NCBI GenBank assembly: GCA_964504195.1
Contig: CAZDDI010000032.1
Location: 1 to 46,493, forward strand
From: CAZDDI01 sp964504195
GTDB taxonomy: Bacteria > Chloroflexota > Anaerolineae > B4-G1 > SLSP01
DNA: 46,493 nt
Direction of reading: 5' to 3'
A program made the translations under genes and the position numbers. Of the stretch, positions 33,688 to 41,508 are shown piece after piece. The notes beneath the pieces were generated by a model that worked only from the letters and a program-made list of their open reading frames with translations, was not told where the DNA came from and searched no databases. Every line of letters starts with the position of its first letter. Position 1 is the stretch's first letter.

Positions 33688-35259
33688 TCATTCTTCGGGG
33701 TTGCCAAGGAACTGCTCTGTTCCATCTATGCGTTCCCCGGCTACCCAACCGGTCCAGGTGGTTCTTTCAGAGGTGTTTCTTTCAGAGAAGATCACGACCG
33801 GATCGATGGCTGGCAGCCTGCCTTGATTTCTATTGACAAAGTAGTCTCTTCTATTCCTCTCCACAGATTCCTTATCAGTATCAGTCCTATCCCCCGCCAA
33901 ATCTGCCTCACCAATCCTGACCTCCATGTGGAGATGTGCCCCTGTGGACTCACCCGTACTTCCTACCACACCTATAACATCCCCTTGATTGAGCACGGTG
34001 CCGACTGTGATTAAGCCGGTCACTGTCTCCGCCAGGTGGGCATAGAGGATGTATACGGAACCCCCTTCTGTATACTGCGGTAAATCACGCATGGGTTGAG
34101 GCACCGAATCCGATTGATATTCTACGATAACGTAGTTGCCATATTCGTAATAATTGCCATTTTCGTTTATCATGCTACCAGAGAACCTGACCACCCCCCC
34201 TGCCGAAGCATAGATTTGATTATCTCCCCCCGACTGATAACCATAGTCAATTCCTGGATGCCCCTCTTCAAATGTATTACCGCTGACTACGACTGTGGAA
34301 AGCGGGGCCCAAAAATCGGGGGAGGCGTTAGGAGCAGGAGGAATCGTATACGTTACACGATACCATAGATGTTCGCCTTCCTGCACGGGCGCGTCAGGAT
34401 GTACGATCACTTCGGCACCCTCCGGAATTCTCCTGAGCACCGCTTCGCCCGTACCTGGAGCTTGCCGCAGGTTAAGCCCCACGCCGCTGACGACGCGCAT
34501 GGGCCTTTCTTCTATCACTGGGGGCGCTGGCGCGGGTTCAGTTTCCGGCACCAGCGCCTGAGCACGTGTATTCTCCGCTTCGACCCAGGCCAACACTTGC
34601 TGCCCCGTCGCTGCGCTGGGGAAGTAGCCTAATTCGTTAATCCAGGCTTCCAGTCCGGCCTGGCGCGCATAATAGAAGGCCACCCAATCGTCGTCCGTCC
34701 ATTGCACCGCGCCCTCCCCTGAGAGCAGCCACGCCAAGCGGAACTCGGCGTAATCCTCCGCGGTCGGCGGGCGGCCATGATCCCGCTCGAACGCCTCCGC
34801 CCACCAGCCAAAGCCGTCCGCTTCCCACGACAACCCATCTCCCAAAGCATCCCGCCAGTTCCATTTGGTGACAGAGTTTTTCGCCGCAGGCAACCGGGCG
34901 TTTAGCCCCGTGTGGTGCAGCGGCTCACTGCCAGGCAGGGCCCGTGGAGTCGGCACCAGCCCCAGGAGCTGCTGCACCGCCGCCGTATCCGCCCGCTCGA
35001 AGGCGTCCGCGGCGCGCATGAGGGTATCGCTCAGGTCGTCGCGGGCCTGCACCCGGCGGCGACCCGCTACCTCCGCCTCGCTGAAGTGGGCGGTCAGGCG
35101 CGCAGCATCGCCGCTGGGCCAACAGCCGGTATCCAGTTCCATAACGGCGTGGCGCAGCTCCGCGTTGATGTGTTGGATGTCGGCGCTGCTGTGGCGCAGT
35201 TGCGCGGCAGTATCGCGCAGCTCTTGTGGCTCAACCCGGATGTTATTGTCTTGAGACAT
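33688..35259 (-). CDS. WXG100-like effector with SH3 and M23 peptidase domains, copy B (mosaic)
   Basis: Protein of 523 aa. Residues from about 8 to 197 are the same as in the GH24 effector by eye (for example MELDTGC, SEAEVAG, VQWTDDD). From QAGLEAWINELG onward the sequence follows the M23 effector at 28906-30450 instead. The M23 domain keeps His334/Asp338 (HPGID), YAHL and HLH. Small insertions (for example PPAPNASPD and TSERTTW) distinguish it from copy A. It is thus a recombinant of two array members, joining one N-terminal module to another enzyme. The gene sits 32 bases downstream of the 162-aa lipoprotein gene and upstream of lipoprotein copy B. Confidence 0.88.
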   Translation of the reverse strand: MSQDNNIRVEPQELRDTAAQLRHSSADIQHINAELRHAVMELDTGCWPSGDAARLTAHFSEAEVAGRRRVQARDDLSDTLMRAADAFERADTAAVQQLLGLVPTPRALPGSEPLHHTGLNARLPAAKNSVTKWNWRDALGDGLSWEADGFGWWAEAFERDHGRPPTAEDYAEFRLAWLLSGEGAVQWTDDDWVAFYYARQAGLEAWINELGYFPSAATGQQVLAWVEAENTRAQALVPETEPAPAPPVIEERPMRVVSGVGLNLRQAPGTGEAVLRRIPEGAEVIVHPDAPVQEGEHLWYRVTYTIPPAPNASPDFWAPLSTVVVSGNTFEEGHPGIDYGYQSGGDNQIYASAGGVVRFSGSMINENGNYYEYGNYVIVEYQSDSVPQPMRDLPQYTEGGSVYILYAHLAETVTGLITVGTVLNQGDVIGVVGSTGESTGAHLHMEVRIGEADLAGDRTDTDKESVERNRRDYFVNRNQGRLPAIDPVVIFSERNTSERTTWTGWVAGERIDGTEQFLGNPEE

Positions 35260-35291
35260 GGTACCCTCTTTTCGTGATCACTTCATTTTTT

Positions 35292-35780
35292 CTATTTTGA
35301 CAACTCCAATGGCGGCATCCCGGTGATTTCCAGCACAAAATCACGCGCAGCTTTGGGGACAACAAACACATAACGATCTCCAAACCCATTTTCGCTGGTG
35401 ACACCCCCGTAATTTCTGACCCCGCCATTGATGATATCCCGATCGGGTGCCCACATGTAGATGTCGTTGTTTCCGATGGCTGTTAACGTCGCCGTCAAAT
35501 GAGATGTTTCTCCCAACGTGTAACTGATTTGAATGTCACTGCGCCGTAGCAATCGTGGCTCTGTGGACAAAGAGGTGGTGCGACAATAGATCCACACAAA
35601 ACGCTGGTCTTCTGACGGCAATAACCACTTGTTCCCACGATCCAGGCGGTCTTCCCAGCGAACCGGCAGGCGACATACAATTTCGTAATCGCTATCCGTT
35701 GTGGTTACTTTTGCTCTTTGGAGCGCACATCCGGCGAGTACCAAACCTAGCAACATGATAACCAGTGTGATTTTCTTCAT
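35292..35780 (-). CDS. Small lipoprotein, candidate immunity protein of a lost effector
   Basis: Protein of 162 aa with a type II signal peptide (LVLAGC, lipidated Cys18). The mature part is about 145 residues, has two further cysteines, and is not recognised. It lies at the upstream end of the array. The only WXG sequence upstream of it is a broken fragment (35885-35985), so its original effector was probably deleted. Retention of an orphan immunity gene would fit that history, but other functions are possible. Confidence 0.65.
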   Translation of the reverse strand: MKKITLVIMLLGLVLAGCALQRAKVTTTDSDYEIVCRLPVRWEDRLDRGNKWLLPSEDQRFVWIYCRTTSLSTEPRLLRRSDIQISYTLGETSHLTATLTAIGNNDIYMWAPDRDIINGGVRNYGGVTSENGFGDRYVFVVPKAARDFVLEITGMPPLELSK

Positions 35781-35811
35781 AGCTTATCCTTTGCATTAAT
35801 CCATATCTCAT

Positions 35812-35880
35812 CATTTCAGGGCCAGGTTTGTAGCAAAGGCGTTGAGGAACCCCAGGACGTTGTAATCCACCAGCCCCCAT
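35812..35880 (-). pseudogene. C-terminal remnant of an unknown protein
   Basis: Read on the minus strand from 35880, one frame gives GLVDYNVLGFLNAFATNLAL followed by Lys and a stop at 35812-35814, protein-like but without a start. The WXG fragment next to it is in another frame and hits a TAG at the junction. It may be the end of the effector whose N-terminus survives as that fragment. Confidence 0.35.
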
Positions 35881-35884
35881 CTAT

Positions 35885-35985
35885 TGCACCCGGCGGCGAC
35901 CCGCTACCTCCGCCTCGCTGAAGTGGGCGGTCAGGCGCGCGGCGTCGCCGCTGGGCCAACAGCCGGTATCCAGTTCCATAACGGC
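35885..35985 (-). pseudogene. WXG-domain fragment, right edge of the array
   Basis: Encodes about 33 residues (AVMELDTGCWPSGDAARL, then SEAEVAGRRRVQ) matching the central turn of the WXG-like domain, then diverges abruptly on both sides. The sequence between it and recD2 (35986-36119) shows no gene. With the fragment at 22445-22520 it marks the two ends of the array. Confidence 0.85.
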
Positions 35986-36119
35986 ATCTGTAATCCAGAA
36001 CATGATTTCCACCACTGCAATATCGTTCAAGCGGTCTATGTAGGGTGTAACCTCAATTATATGTGAATTTATGACGGTACAAGCTGTCGCTGATGGAAGA
36101 CACATTGATTGCAAAATTT

Positions 36120-38354
36120 TCATTGATGCAAATAAGACACTTGCATTTCACCCTTCCCGCTTAACCGCTCCGCCAACCTTGTATTCCGCCCGGCGATCTT
36201 ATCATTCCGCACGGCCATGCCGATGGCACGGGGATCGCCCACCAGCACCACCAGCTCGCGCGCTCGCGTAACTGCCGTATAGAGCAGGTTGCGCTGAAGC
36301 AGCATATAGTGCTGCATGAGCAGGGAGAGCACCACCACCGGGAACTCCGAGCCTTGCGCTTTGTGGACGCTGACGGCGTAGGCGTGAACCAACTCGTCGA
36401 GCTGCGCAGTCTCGTACTCCACCCGCGCGCCGTCGAAATCCACCGTGAGCACCTGATCTTCCAGGTCGAGCGTGACAATACGCCCCATATCGCCGTTGAA
36501 CACCTGCCGGTCATAGTCGTTGCGGAGCTGCATCACCCGGTCGCCCACGCGGAACACGCGCGAGCCGTGCCGCCAGTCCGTCTTGGCGGGCGCGGGCGGA
36601 TTGAGCGCGGCCTGCAAACGGCGGTTCAGCTCCCCCACGCCCGCCGCGCCCCGGTGCATCGGCGTGAGCACCTGAATATCGCGCTGCGCATCGTAGCCGA
36701 ACTTCCCCGGAATCCGGTTGACCACCACATCGAGCAGCAACTCGGCGGCGGCCTGTGGCTCCGGCTGCTGGAACAGGTAGCAATCGCGTGCGCCCTGGAA
36801 GATGGGCAGGTCGCCCTGGTTGATGCGGTGCGCGTTGACCACGATGAAGCTATCCTCAGCCTGGCGGTAGATGACCTCCAGGCGTGTCACTGGCACCGTG
36901 CCGCTGGCGATGCAATCGCGCAACACGTTCCCCGGCCCTACCGAGGGCAGCTGATCCACATCCCCCACCAACAACAGATGACACCCCAACGCCACCGCCT
37001 TGAGCAGGTGATTGGCGAGCAGCACATCCAGCATCGAGCTCTCATCCACAATCACCAGCGCCGCATCCAGCGGATTCTCCTGATCGCGCAAGAACGGTTG
37101 CGCCGGGCTGGGGTTGAACTCCAACAGGCGGTGCAGCGTCTTGGCGGGCTTACCGGTCAACTCGCTCAGCCGTTTGGCGGCGCGGCCCGTTGGCGCAGCA
37201 AGCAGCACCGAGCCGCCATGCGCCCCCAATAGCCGCAAGAGGCTTCCCACGATGGTTGTCTTGCCGGTGCCGGGCCCGCCCGTGAGGATGCTCACTTTCT
37301 GCGTGAGCGCCATCCGCACAGCCTCGCGCTGCTGCGCCGCCAGCGTGAAACCGCTCTGCTGGTCGAGCCAGGTGAACGCGGCGTCCCAATCGAGCGCGCG
37401 GAAATGCGCCAGCCGGTCTTGGGATGCGGTTTGCAGGCCGCGGATGCGGTTGGCGACTCCGCGCTCGGCGTAGAAAAACGGCGGCAGGTAGATAGCCTCG
37501 CTCTCCGGTGCGTCGCCCGGCTCGGCGATGACCTCTTCCATGCGGATCAGAATATCGAGTTGCGCGGTACACGCCTCGCGGGGGGCTTCGAGCAGGGCGG
37601 CGGCGGCTTCCACCAGCTGCGCGCGCGTGGCAAAACAGTGGCCGGCATCGCTGAACTGGCCCAGCGCGTAGCGCAACCCGGCTTGCAGGCGCTCCGGCGC
37701 ATCGGCGGCAAAGCCCAGCTGCCGGGCGATCTTGTCCGCCGTCTTGAAGCCCACCCCGTAGATGTCCTTCGCCAGCCGGTAAGGGTCGCGCTGCACAATC
37801 GCAATCGCCTCATCGCCATACTGCTTGTAGATTTTCACCGCCAGCCCGGTGCTCACGCCGTGAGTCTGGAGGAAAATCATGATTTCCTTGATGTGCTTCT
37901 GCTCCTCCCACGCTGCTGCGATGCCCGCCACGCGCTTCTCGCCGATGCCGGGCACTTCGCGCAGCAGGTTGACATCGGACTCAATCACGTCCAGCGTGCG
38001 CAGGCCGAAGTAGTCCACGATGCGCCCGGCGTTGACCGGGCCGACGCCCTTGATGAGGCCACTGCCCAGGTACTTGCGCAACCCTTCGACCGTAGCGGGC
38101 AGCTGCACCTCGTAAGTGCGCACCTCGAACTGGCGCCCGTACTTGGCGTGCGTCGTCCACACGCCGCGCAACCGCAGCGATTCGCCCACCTGTGCGCCGG
38201 TCAACGCGCCGATTACCGTCACCTCGTAGGACTTCCCTTTGGGGATGACCTTAGCGACGGTGTAGCCGTTGTCCTCGTTTTGATAGGTGAGGCGTTCGAG
38301 CGTGGCCTCCAACTCCTGGAGGGGCGCTTCGGGCTGGGCGGCGGGCTGGTTCAT
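36120..38354 (-). CDS. recD2: RecD2-family ATP-dependent DNA helicase
   Basis: SF1B 5'-3' helicase of 744 aa, the RecBC-independent RecD2 type. An N-terminal OB-like/helix-hairpin-helix region (GSGLIKGVGPVNAGRI and EVPGIGEKR) precedes the motor domains. Walker A is GGPGTGKTT with Lys365; motif II is VDESSML, and the UvrD_C_2 end has HAYAVSVHKAQGSEF. Length is standard for the family. It acts in DNA repair and replication-fork maintenance. The start overlaps the stop of the CPBP gene (ATGA), so the two are coupled. Confidence 0.92.
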   Translation of the reverse strand: MNQPAAQPEAPLQELEATLERLTYQNEDNGYTVAKVIPKGKSYEVTVIGALTGAQVGESLRLRGVWTTHAKYGRQFEVRTYEVQLPATVEGLRKYLGSGLIKGVGPVNAGRIVDYFGLRTLDVIESDVNLLREVPGIGEKRVAGIAAAWEEQKHIKEIMIFLQTHGVSTGLAVKIYKQYGDEAIAIVQRDPYRLAKDIYGVGFKTADKIARQLGFAADAPERLQAGLRYALGQFSDAGHCFATRAQLVEAAAALLEAPREACTAQLDILIRMEEVIAEPGDAPESEAIYLPPFFYAERGVANRIRGLQTASQDRLAHFRALDWDAAFTWLDQQSGFTLAAQQREAVRMALTQKVSILTGGPGTGKTTIVGSLLRLLGAHGGSVLLAAPTGRAAKRLSELTGKPAKTLHRLLEFNPSPAQPFLRDQENPLDAALVIVDESSMLDVLLANHLLKAVALGCHLLLVGDVDQLPSVGPGNVLRDCIASGTVPVTRLEVIYRQAEDSFIVVNAHRINQGDLPIFQGARDCYLFQQPEPQAAAELLLDVVVNRIPGKFGYDAQRDIQVLTPMHRGAAGVGELNRRLQAALNPPAPAKTDWRHGSRVFRVGDRVMQLRNDYDRQVFNGDMGRIVTLDLEDQVLTVDFDGARVEYETAQLDELVHAYAVSVHKAQGSEFPVVVLSLLMQHYMLLQRNLLYTAVTRARELVVLVGDPRAIGMAVRNDKIAGRNTRLAERLSGKGEMQVSYLHQ

Positions 38355-39166
38355 GGCGCGGGTTTTGCCTCCCTGACGCTGCGCTTGAGCCGTGCCGGAC
38401 CGAAGATGACAACCAATGCCACCGCCACAACAGCGGTGACGCCCACCATCAACACATAATGGCGCGTGAAGTCCGGGTGAACATCAAGCAGAGCAAAGGC
38501 CACTGCGTTGGAGGCCGCGTGGAAGAGGGAGACATAAAGCAGACTGCCCGCGGTGTGATTGTAGAGCCAGGTGTAGATAATCGTGAGTGAAACAGCGAAG
38601 ACCGGCTCTGCCCACAGCGGCAGGCTCGCCATCGAAGCATCCGGGTTGAGCATGAGCGGCAGGTGCCAGAGCGACCACAGCAGACCCATGAGCACGCTCG
38701 TCCCCAACGCGGAGTAGCGCTGTTGCAGGCGGGGAAGCGCGTAGCCGCGCCAGCCGAGCTCCTCCCACACGTTAGAGAGAAGCGTGATGGGCAGGAACCG
38801 TAGCATCGCGCTCCAGGGCAGCGTGGCAAAAGCCAGTTGCGGCCCACCGAGCAATGGCTCAAGCGCCCAGGCTATCAACACAAGCACGAGCGGGGTTAGC
38901 AACGCCAGCAGCAACCAGCCGACACCGGCCCGCTGAAATAGCGACTGGAACAGATCGCGGGGGCTGTTTTTCCCCTCCGTAAGCATCAACACAATCACTG
39001 CCGCTATTGTTGGCCCAGCGCTACCTAGAATGGTGAACAGAAAACTATCGAAGGGAAACAGCCAACCGCGCGCGTAAGCGGCTTGCGCCCCCCACCCCAG
39101 CCAGGAAATGGCAAAGGCCAATAGATAGAAGGCAATAAGTGAGTGTGCTTTTATCCAGGATTTCAT
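38351..39166 (-). CDS. CPBP-family intramembrane metalloprotease
   Basis: Integral membrane protein of 271 aa with about seven or eight hydrophobic helices, of the CPBP/Abi (Rce1-like) family. The active-site motifs are Glu135-Glu136 with Arg140 (EELGWRG), His168 (LWSLWHLP) and His216 (SLFHAASN). Members cleave prenylated proteins in eukaryotes; in bacteria they are linked to bacteriocin immunity or unknown processing. I chose the ATG at 39166 after AGGAG; an ATG seven codons upstream lacks this. It is the first gene of a two-gene unit with recD2. Confidence 0.85.
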   Translation of the reverse strand: MKSWIKAHSLIAFYLLAFAISWLGWGAQAAYARGWLFPFDSFLFTILGSAGPTIAAVIVLMLTEGKNSPRDLFQSLFQRAGVGWLLLALLTPLVLVLIAWALEPLLGGPQLAFATLPWSAMLRFLPITLLSNVWEELGWRGYALPRLQQRYSALGTSVLMGLLWSLWHLPLMLNPDASMASLPLWAEPVFAVSLTIIYTWLYNHTAGSLLYVSLFHAASNAVAFALLDVHPDFTRHYVLMVGVTAVVAVALVVIFGPARLKRSVREAKPAP

Positions 39167-39184
39167 GAATAGGTAACTCCTACA

Positions 39185-39240
39185 CAAATCTCAAATCGCA
39201 AATCATAAATCGCAAATTGAGATTTGCGATTTGCGATTTG
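39185..39240. repeat. CAAATCGCAAATC-type palindrome
   Basis: CAAATCGCAAATC (39192-39204) and GATTTGCGATTTG (39228-39240) are complementary arms made of 7-base tandem units. Related CAAATC strings occur at about 12676-12705 and 22107-22140. It lies between the divergent CPBP and pstS genes. Confidence 0.7.
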
Positions 39241-39331
39241 CAAGTCTGTTGCAAGTGTAGCCTAAAATGGAAGTGCGTCAACTCAAGCAACTTACCACCA
39301 GCAACCAGCAACAAGTTAGCCTCCTCAAACC

Positions 39332-39385
39332 TTAACAATTTATTAACATACTATTGAAGACGTGTTAACAATCAGCTGGTATGCT
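39332..39385 (+). promoter_or_regulatory. Pho box and promoter of the pst operon
   Basis: TTAACA at 39332-39337, 39343-39348 and 39365-39370, with a degenerate TTGAAG at 39354-39359, gives four hexamers at an exact 11-base period. This is the arrangement bound by PhoP of Bacillus-type PhoPR systems. A TATGCT -10 follows at 39380-39385, with no good -35 other than the box, as expected for an activated promoter. No phoR/phoP pair lies next to the operon. Confidence 0.75.
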
Positions 39386-39425
39386 ACGCTTGTCTCAAAA
39401 ATACTAAGTTTTGGAGGAAAAGAAC

Positions 39426-40439
39426 ATGCGTCGCTTATGGTTAATCGCTTTAGTCTTGGTTGCCCTGGCGGCAACCGCGTGTGGGTCTACACCCACGCAA
39501 GCCCCGGCCACCCAAGCGCCGGCGGTTCAGAATACGCAGGCACCAGCAGCTCAAGCCACACAGTCGCCAGCGTTGGCAGGTATATTGCCCGAAGTAAACC
39601 CGCTAGATGTGCGCGGCGACATCATCACCGCCGGGAGCTCCACCGTGTTCCCACTGTCCGAGCGGCTCGCCGAGCGGTTCCGCGATGAGGGCTACAGCGG
39701 CAACATCACGATTGATATGATTGGCTCCGGCGCGGGCTATGAACGCTTCTGTGTCGCCGGTGAAAGCGACATTGCCAATGCCAGCCGTCCTATCAAGGAT
39801 TCCGAGGTCGAATCTTGCCGCGCTATCGGGCGCGAACCCCTCGAGTTCCGCGTGGGCACGGATGCCCTGGCGGTGGTGGTGAGCAAGGAAAACACCTTCG
39901 TCACCAATGCCAGCATGGACGAACTCGCCGCCATCTTCACCGCTGAAAAGTGGTCGGATGTGAACCCCGCGTGGCCCAACGAAGCCATCCTGCGCTTCAT
40001 CCCCGGCACGGATAGCGGCACGTTCGATTACTTCGTGGAGGAAGTCTTTGACAAGGAAAAGGAGCCCCTGCTCAACGCCAGCAACCTGCAACTGAGTGAG
40101 GACGACAATATCCTGGTGCGCGGCATCACCGGCAGCCCCTACGCCATCGGCTTCTTCGGCTACGCTTACTATGAAGAAAACGCTGATACGCTCAATATCC
40201 TTTCGATTGATGGCGTTGCGCCGAGCGCGGCCACGGTGGATGACAACTCCTACCCGCTCGCCCGCCCGCTCTTCATCTACTCCGACGCCACGATTATGCG
40301 CGAGAAGCCGCAGGTCGCTGCGTTCATCAACTTCTATCTCACCTATGTCAACGAGGAAATCGTCGCCGCCGGGTATTTCCCCGCCAGCCCCGCCGCCCTT
40401 GAAGGGGCGATGCAGGCGTGGCTCGATGCGATGAAATAA
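39426..40439 (+). CDS. pstS: Phosphate-binding lipoprotein of the Pst transporter
   Basis: Substrate-binding protein of 337 aa with a type II signal peptide (lipidated Cys19 in AATACGS) and a Thr/Gln/Ala/Pro linker. The phosphate-binding segments are visible: AGSSTVFPLSERLAERF, IGSGAGYERFCVAGESD, NASRPIKDSE and PGTDSGTFDYF. The start at 39426 follows GGAGG at 39412-39416. It captures phosphate outside the membrane and hands it to PstCA. First gene of the operon, behind the Pho box. Confidence 0.93.
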   Translation: MRRLWLIALVLVALAATACGSTPTQAPATQAPAVQNTQAPAAQATQSPALAGILPEVNPLDVRGDIITAGSSTVFPLSERLAERFRDEGYSGNITIDMIGSGAGYERFCVAGESDIANASRPIKDSEVESCRAIGREPLEFRVGTDALAVVVSKENTFVTNASMDELAAIFTAEKWSDVNPAWPNEAILRFIPGTDSGTFDYFVEEVFDKEKEPLLNASNLQLSEDDNILVRGITGSPYAIGFFGYAYYEENADTLNILSIDGVAPSAATVDDNSYPLARPLFIYSDATIMREKPQVAAFINFYLTYVNEEIVAAGYFPASPAALEGAMQAWLDAMK

Positions 40440-40449
40440 TGGTAACGTC

Positions 40450-40480
40450 CCCTGGCGAAGGTTGCAAATCTTCGCCAGGG
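40450..40480 (+). terminator. Hairpin between pstS and pstC (likely attenuator)
   Basis: CCCTGGCGAAG (40450-40460) and CTTCGCCAGGG (40470-40480) form a perfect 11-bp stem, followed by TAAACTATGA and no U-run. A second imperfect stem (about 40493-40524) lies before the pstC ribosome binding site. Such hairpins can lower downstream expression or protect the pstS message. Confidence 0.55.
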
Positions 40481-40545
40481 TAAACTATGACCCAGACGGC
40501 GGACAACAAGTCCGTCGTCTGTGGTCAACCGGAGGCCAATAACGT

Positions 40546-41508
40546 ATGACATTAAGAACCGATTCCATGCCCGCAGTGAACAATGCTACACCTGCTACGC
40601 GGGCCACCGTCAAATTACAGAAACGCTTACGCCTGAGCGAGACCCTGATTCAGGGATTTTTGTTTATCTGCGGCGCGATTTCCATTCTTACCACCATCGG
40701 CATTGTGTATGTGCTGGGGCGCGAGTCCATGCTCTTTTTCGCCAGCCCTGAAGTAACGCTGCTGGAATTCTTCGGCACGACTCGCTGGCAACCGGCCATT
40801 CTGCAATTCGGCATTTGGCCGTTGATGAACGCTACTTTTATGACCAGCGCCATTGCGCTGCTGGTAGCGTTGCCGCTGGGGCTGAGCGCCGCCATCTACC
40901 TGAGCGAATATGCCACGCCGCGCGTGCGCAACATGCTCAAACCCATTCTCGAAGTGCTCGCGGGTGTGCCCACTGTAGTCTACGGTTATTTTGCGTTGAG
41001 CTTTATGACCCCGCTGCTGCGGGCAATTTTCGGCATGAACACGGTGGAAATCTACAACACCGCCTCCGCCGGGCTGGTGATGGGGATTCTGATTCTGCCG
41101 CTGGTGACTTCGATGAGCGAGGATGCGCTGAGCGCGGTGCCGCGCAGCCTGCGCGAGGCAGCTTATGCACTGGGGGCAACCCGGCTGGAAACGGCGGTCA
41201 AGGTAGTGGTGCCGGCGGCCCTTTCGGGCGTCACGGCGGCCTTCATTATTGCTGCTTCGCGCGCCATCGGCGAGACGATGATTGTGGCGGTCGCCGCCGG
41301 CGCAGGGCCGAATTTCACTTTCAACCCCTTCAAAGCCGCCGAGACCATGACCGGGCACATCGTCCGCATCAGTGGCGGCGACCTCAGCTACGATTCCATT
41401 GACTACAATAGCATCTTCGCTATCGGGCTGATGCTGTTCTTTATGACGCTGACCCTGAACCTGATCAGCAATCAGGTAGTGCGGCGCTTCCGGGAGGTAT
41501 ACGAATGA
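40546..41508 (+). CDS. pstC: Phosphate ABC transporter permease PstC
   Basis: Permease subunit of 320 aa with six hydrophobic helices. The EAA-like loop is visible (SLREAAYALGATRLETAVKV), followed by the Pst-typical AASRAIGETMIVAVAAG. The N-terminal ~25 residues are hydrophilic and include TRATVKLQKRLRLSE. GGAGG precedes the ATG. Its stop overlaps the pstA start (ATGA), so the two permease chains are made in a coupled way. Confidence 0.92.
   Translation: MTLRTDSMPAVNNATPATRATVKLQKRLRLSETLIQGFLFICGAISILTTIGIVYVLGRESMLFFASPEVTLLEFFGTTRWQPAILQFGIWPLMNATFMTSAIALLVALPLGLSAAIYLSEYATPRVRNMLKPILEVLAGVPTVVYGYFALSFMTPLLRAIFGMNTVEIYNTASAGLVMGILILPLVTSMSEDALSAVPRSLREAAYALGATRLETAVKVVVPAALSGVTAAFIIAASRAIGETMIVAVAAGAGPNFTFNPFKAAETMTGHIVRISGGDLSYDSIDYNSIFAIGLMLFFMTLTLNLISNQVVRRFREVYE

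Larger units (their letters stand above)
32474..35283. repeat. Segmental duplication, copy B (lipoprotein + M23 effector)
   Basis: Counterpart of 27692-30475. The lipoprotein part shows no visible difference, while the M23 gene carries a different N-terminal half (closest to the GH24 gene) and small insertions in the linker before the peptidase. Confidence 0.85.

Noticed and set aside
27692..35283. Insertion sequence causing the duplication
   Set aside because: No transposase gene, terminal inverted repeats or target duplications were seen; homologous recombination between array members is sufficient.
22445..35985. Prophage or phage-lysis region, because of several lysozyme and M23 domains
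   Set aside because: No capsid, tail, integrase, holin or terminase genes are present, and the enzymes carry a common WXG-like N-terminus and lipoprotein partners.
37404..38459. Long antisense ORF opposite recD2
   Set aside because: GC-rich codon bias leaves long open frames opposite real genes; the RecD2 reading has full helicase motifs.
39185..39240. CRISPR-like repeat array
   Set aside because: The 7-base units are contiguous, form one palindrome and have no spacers.
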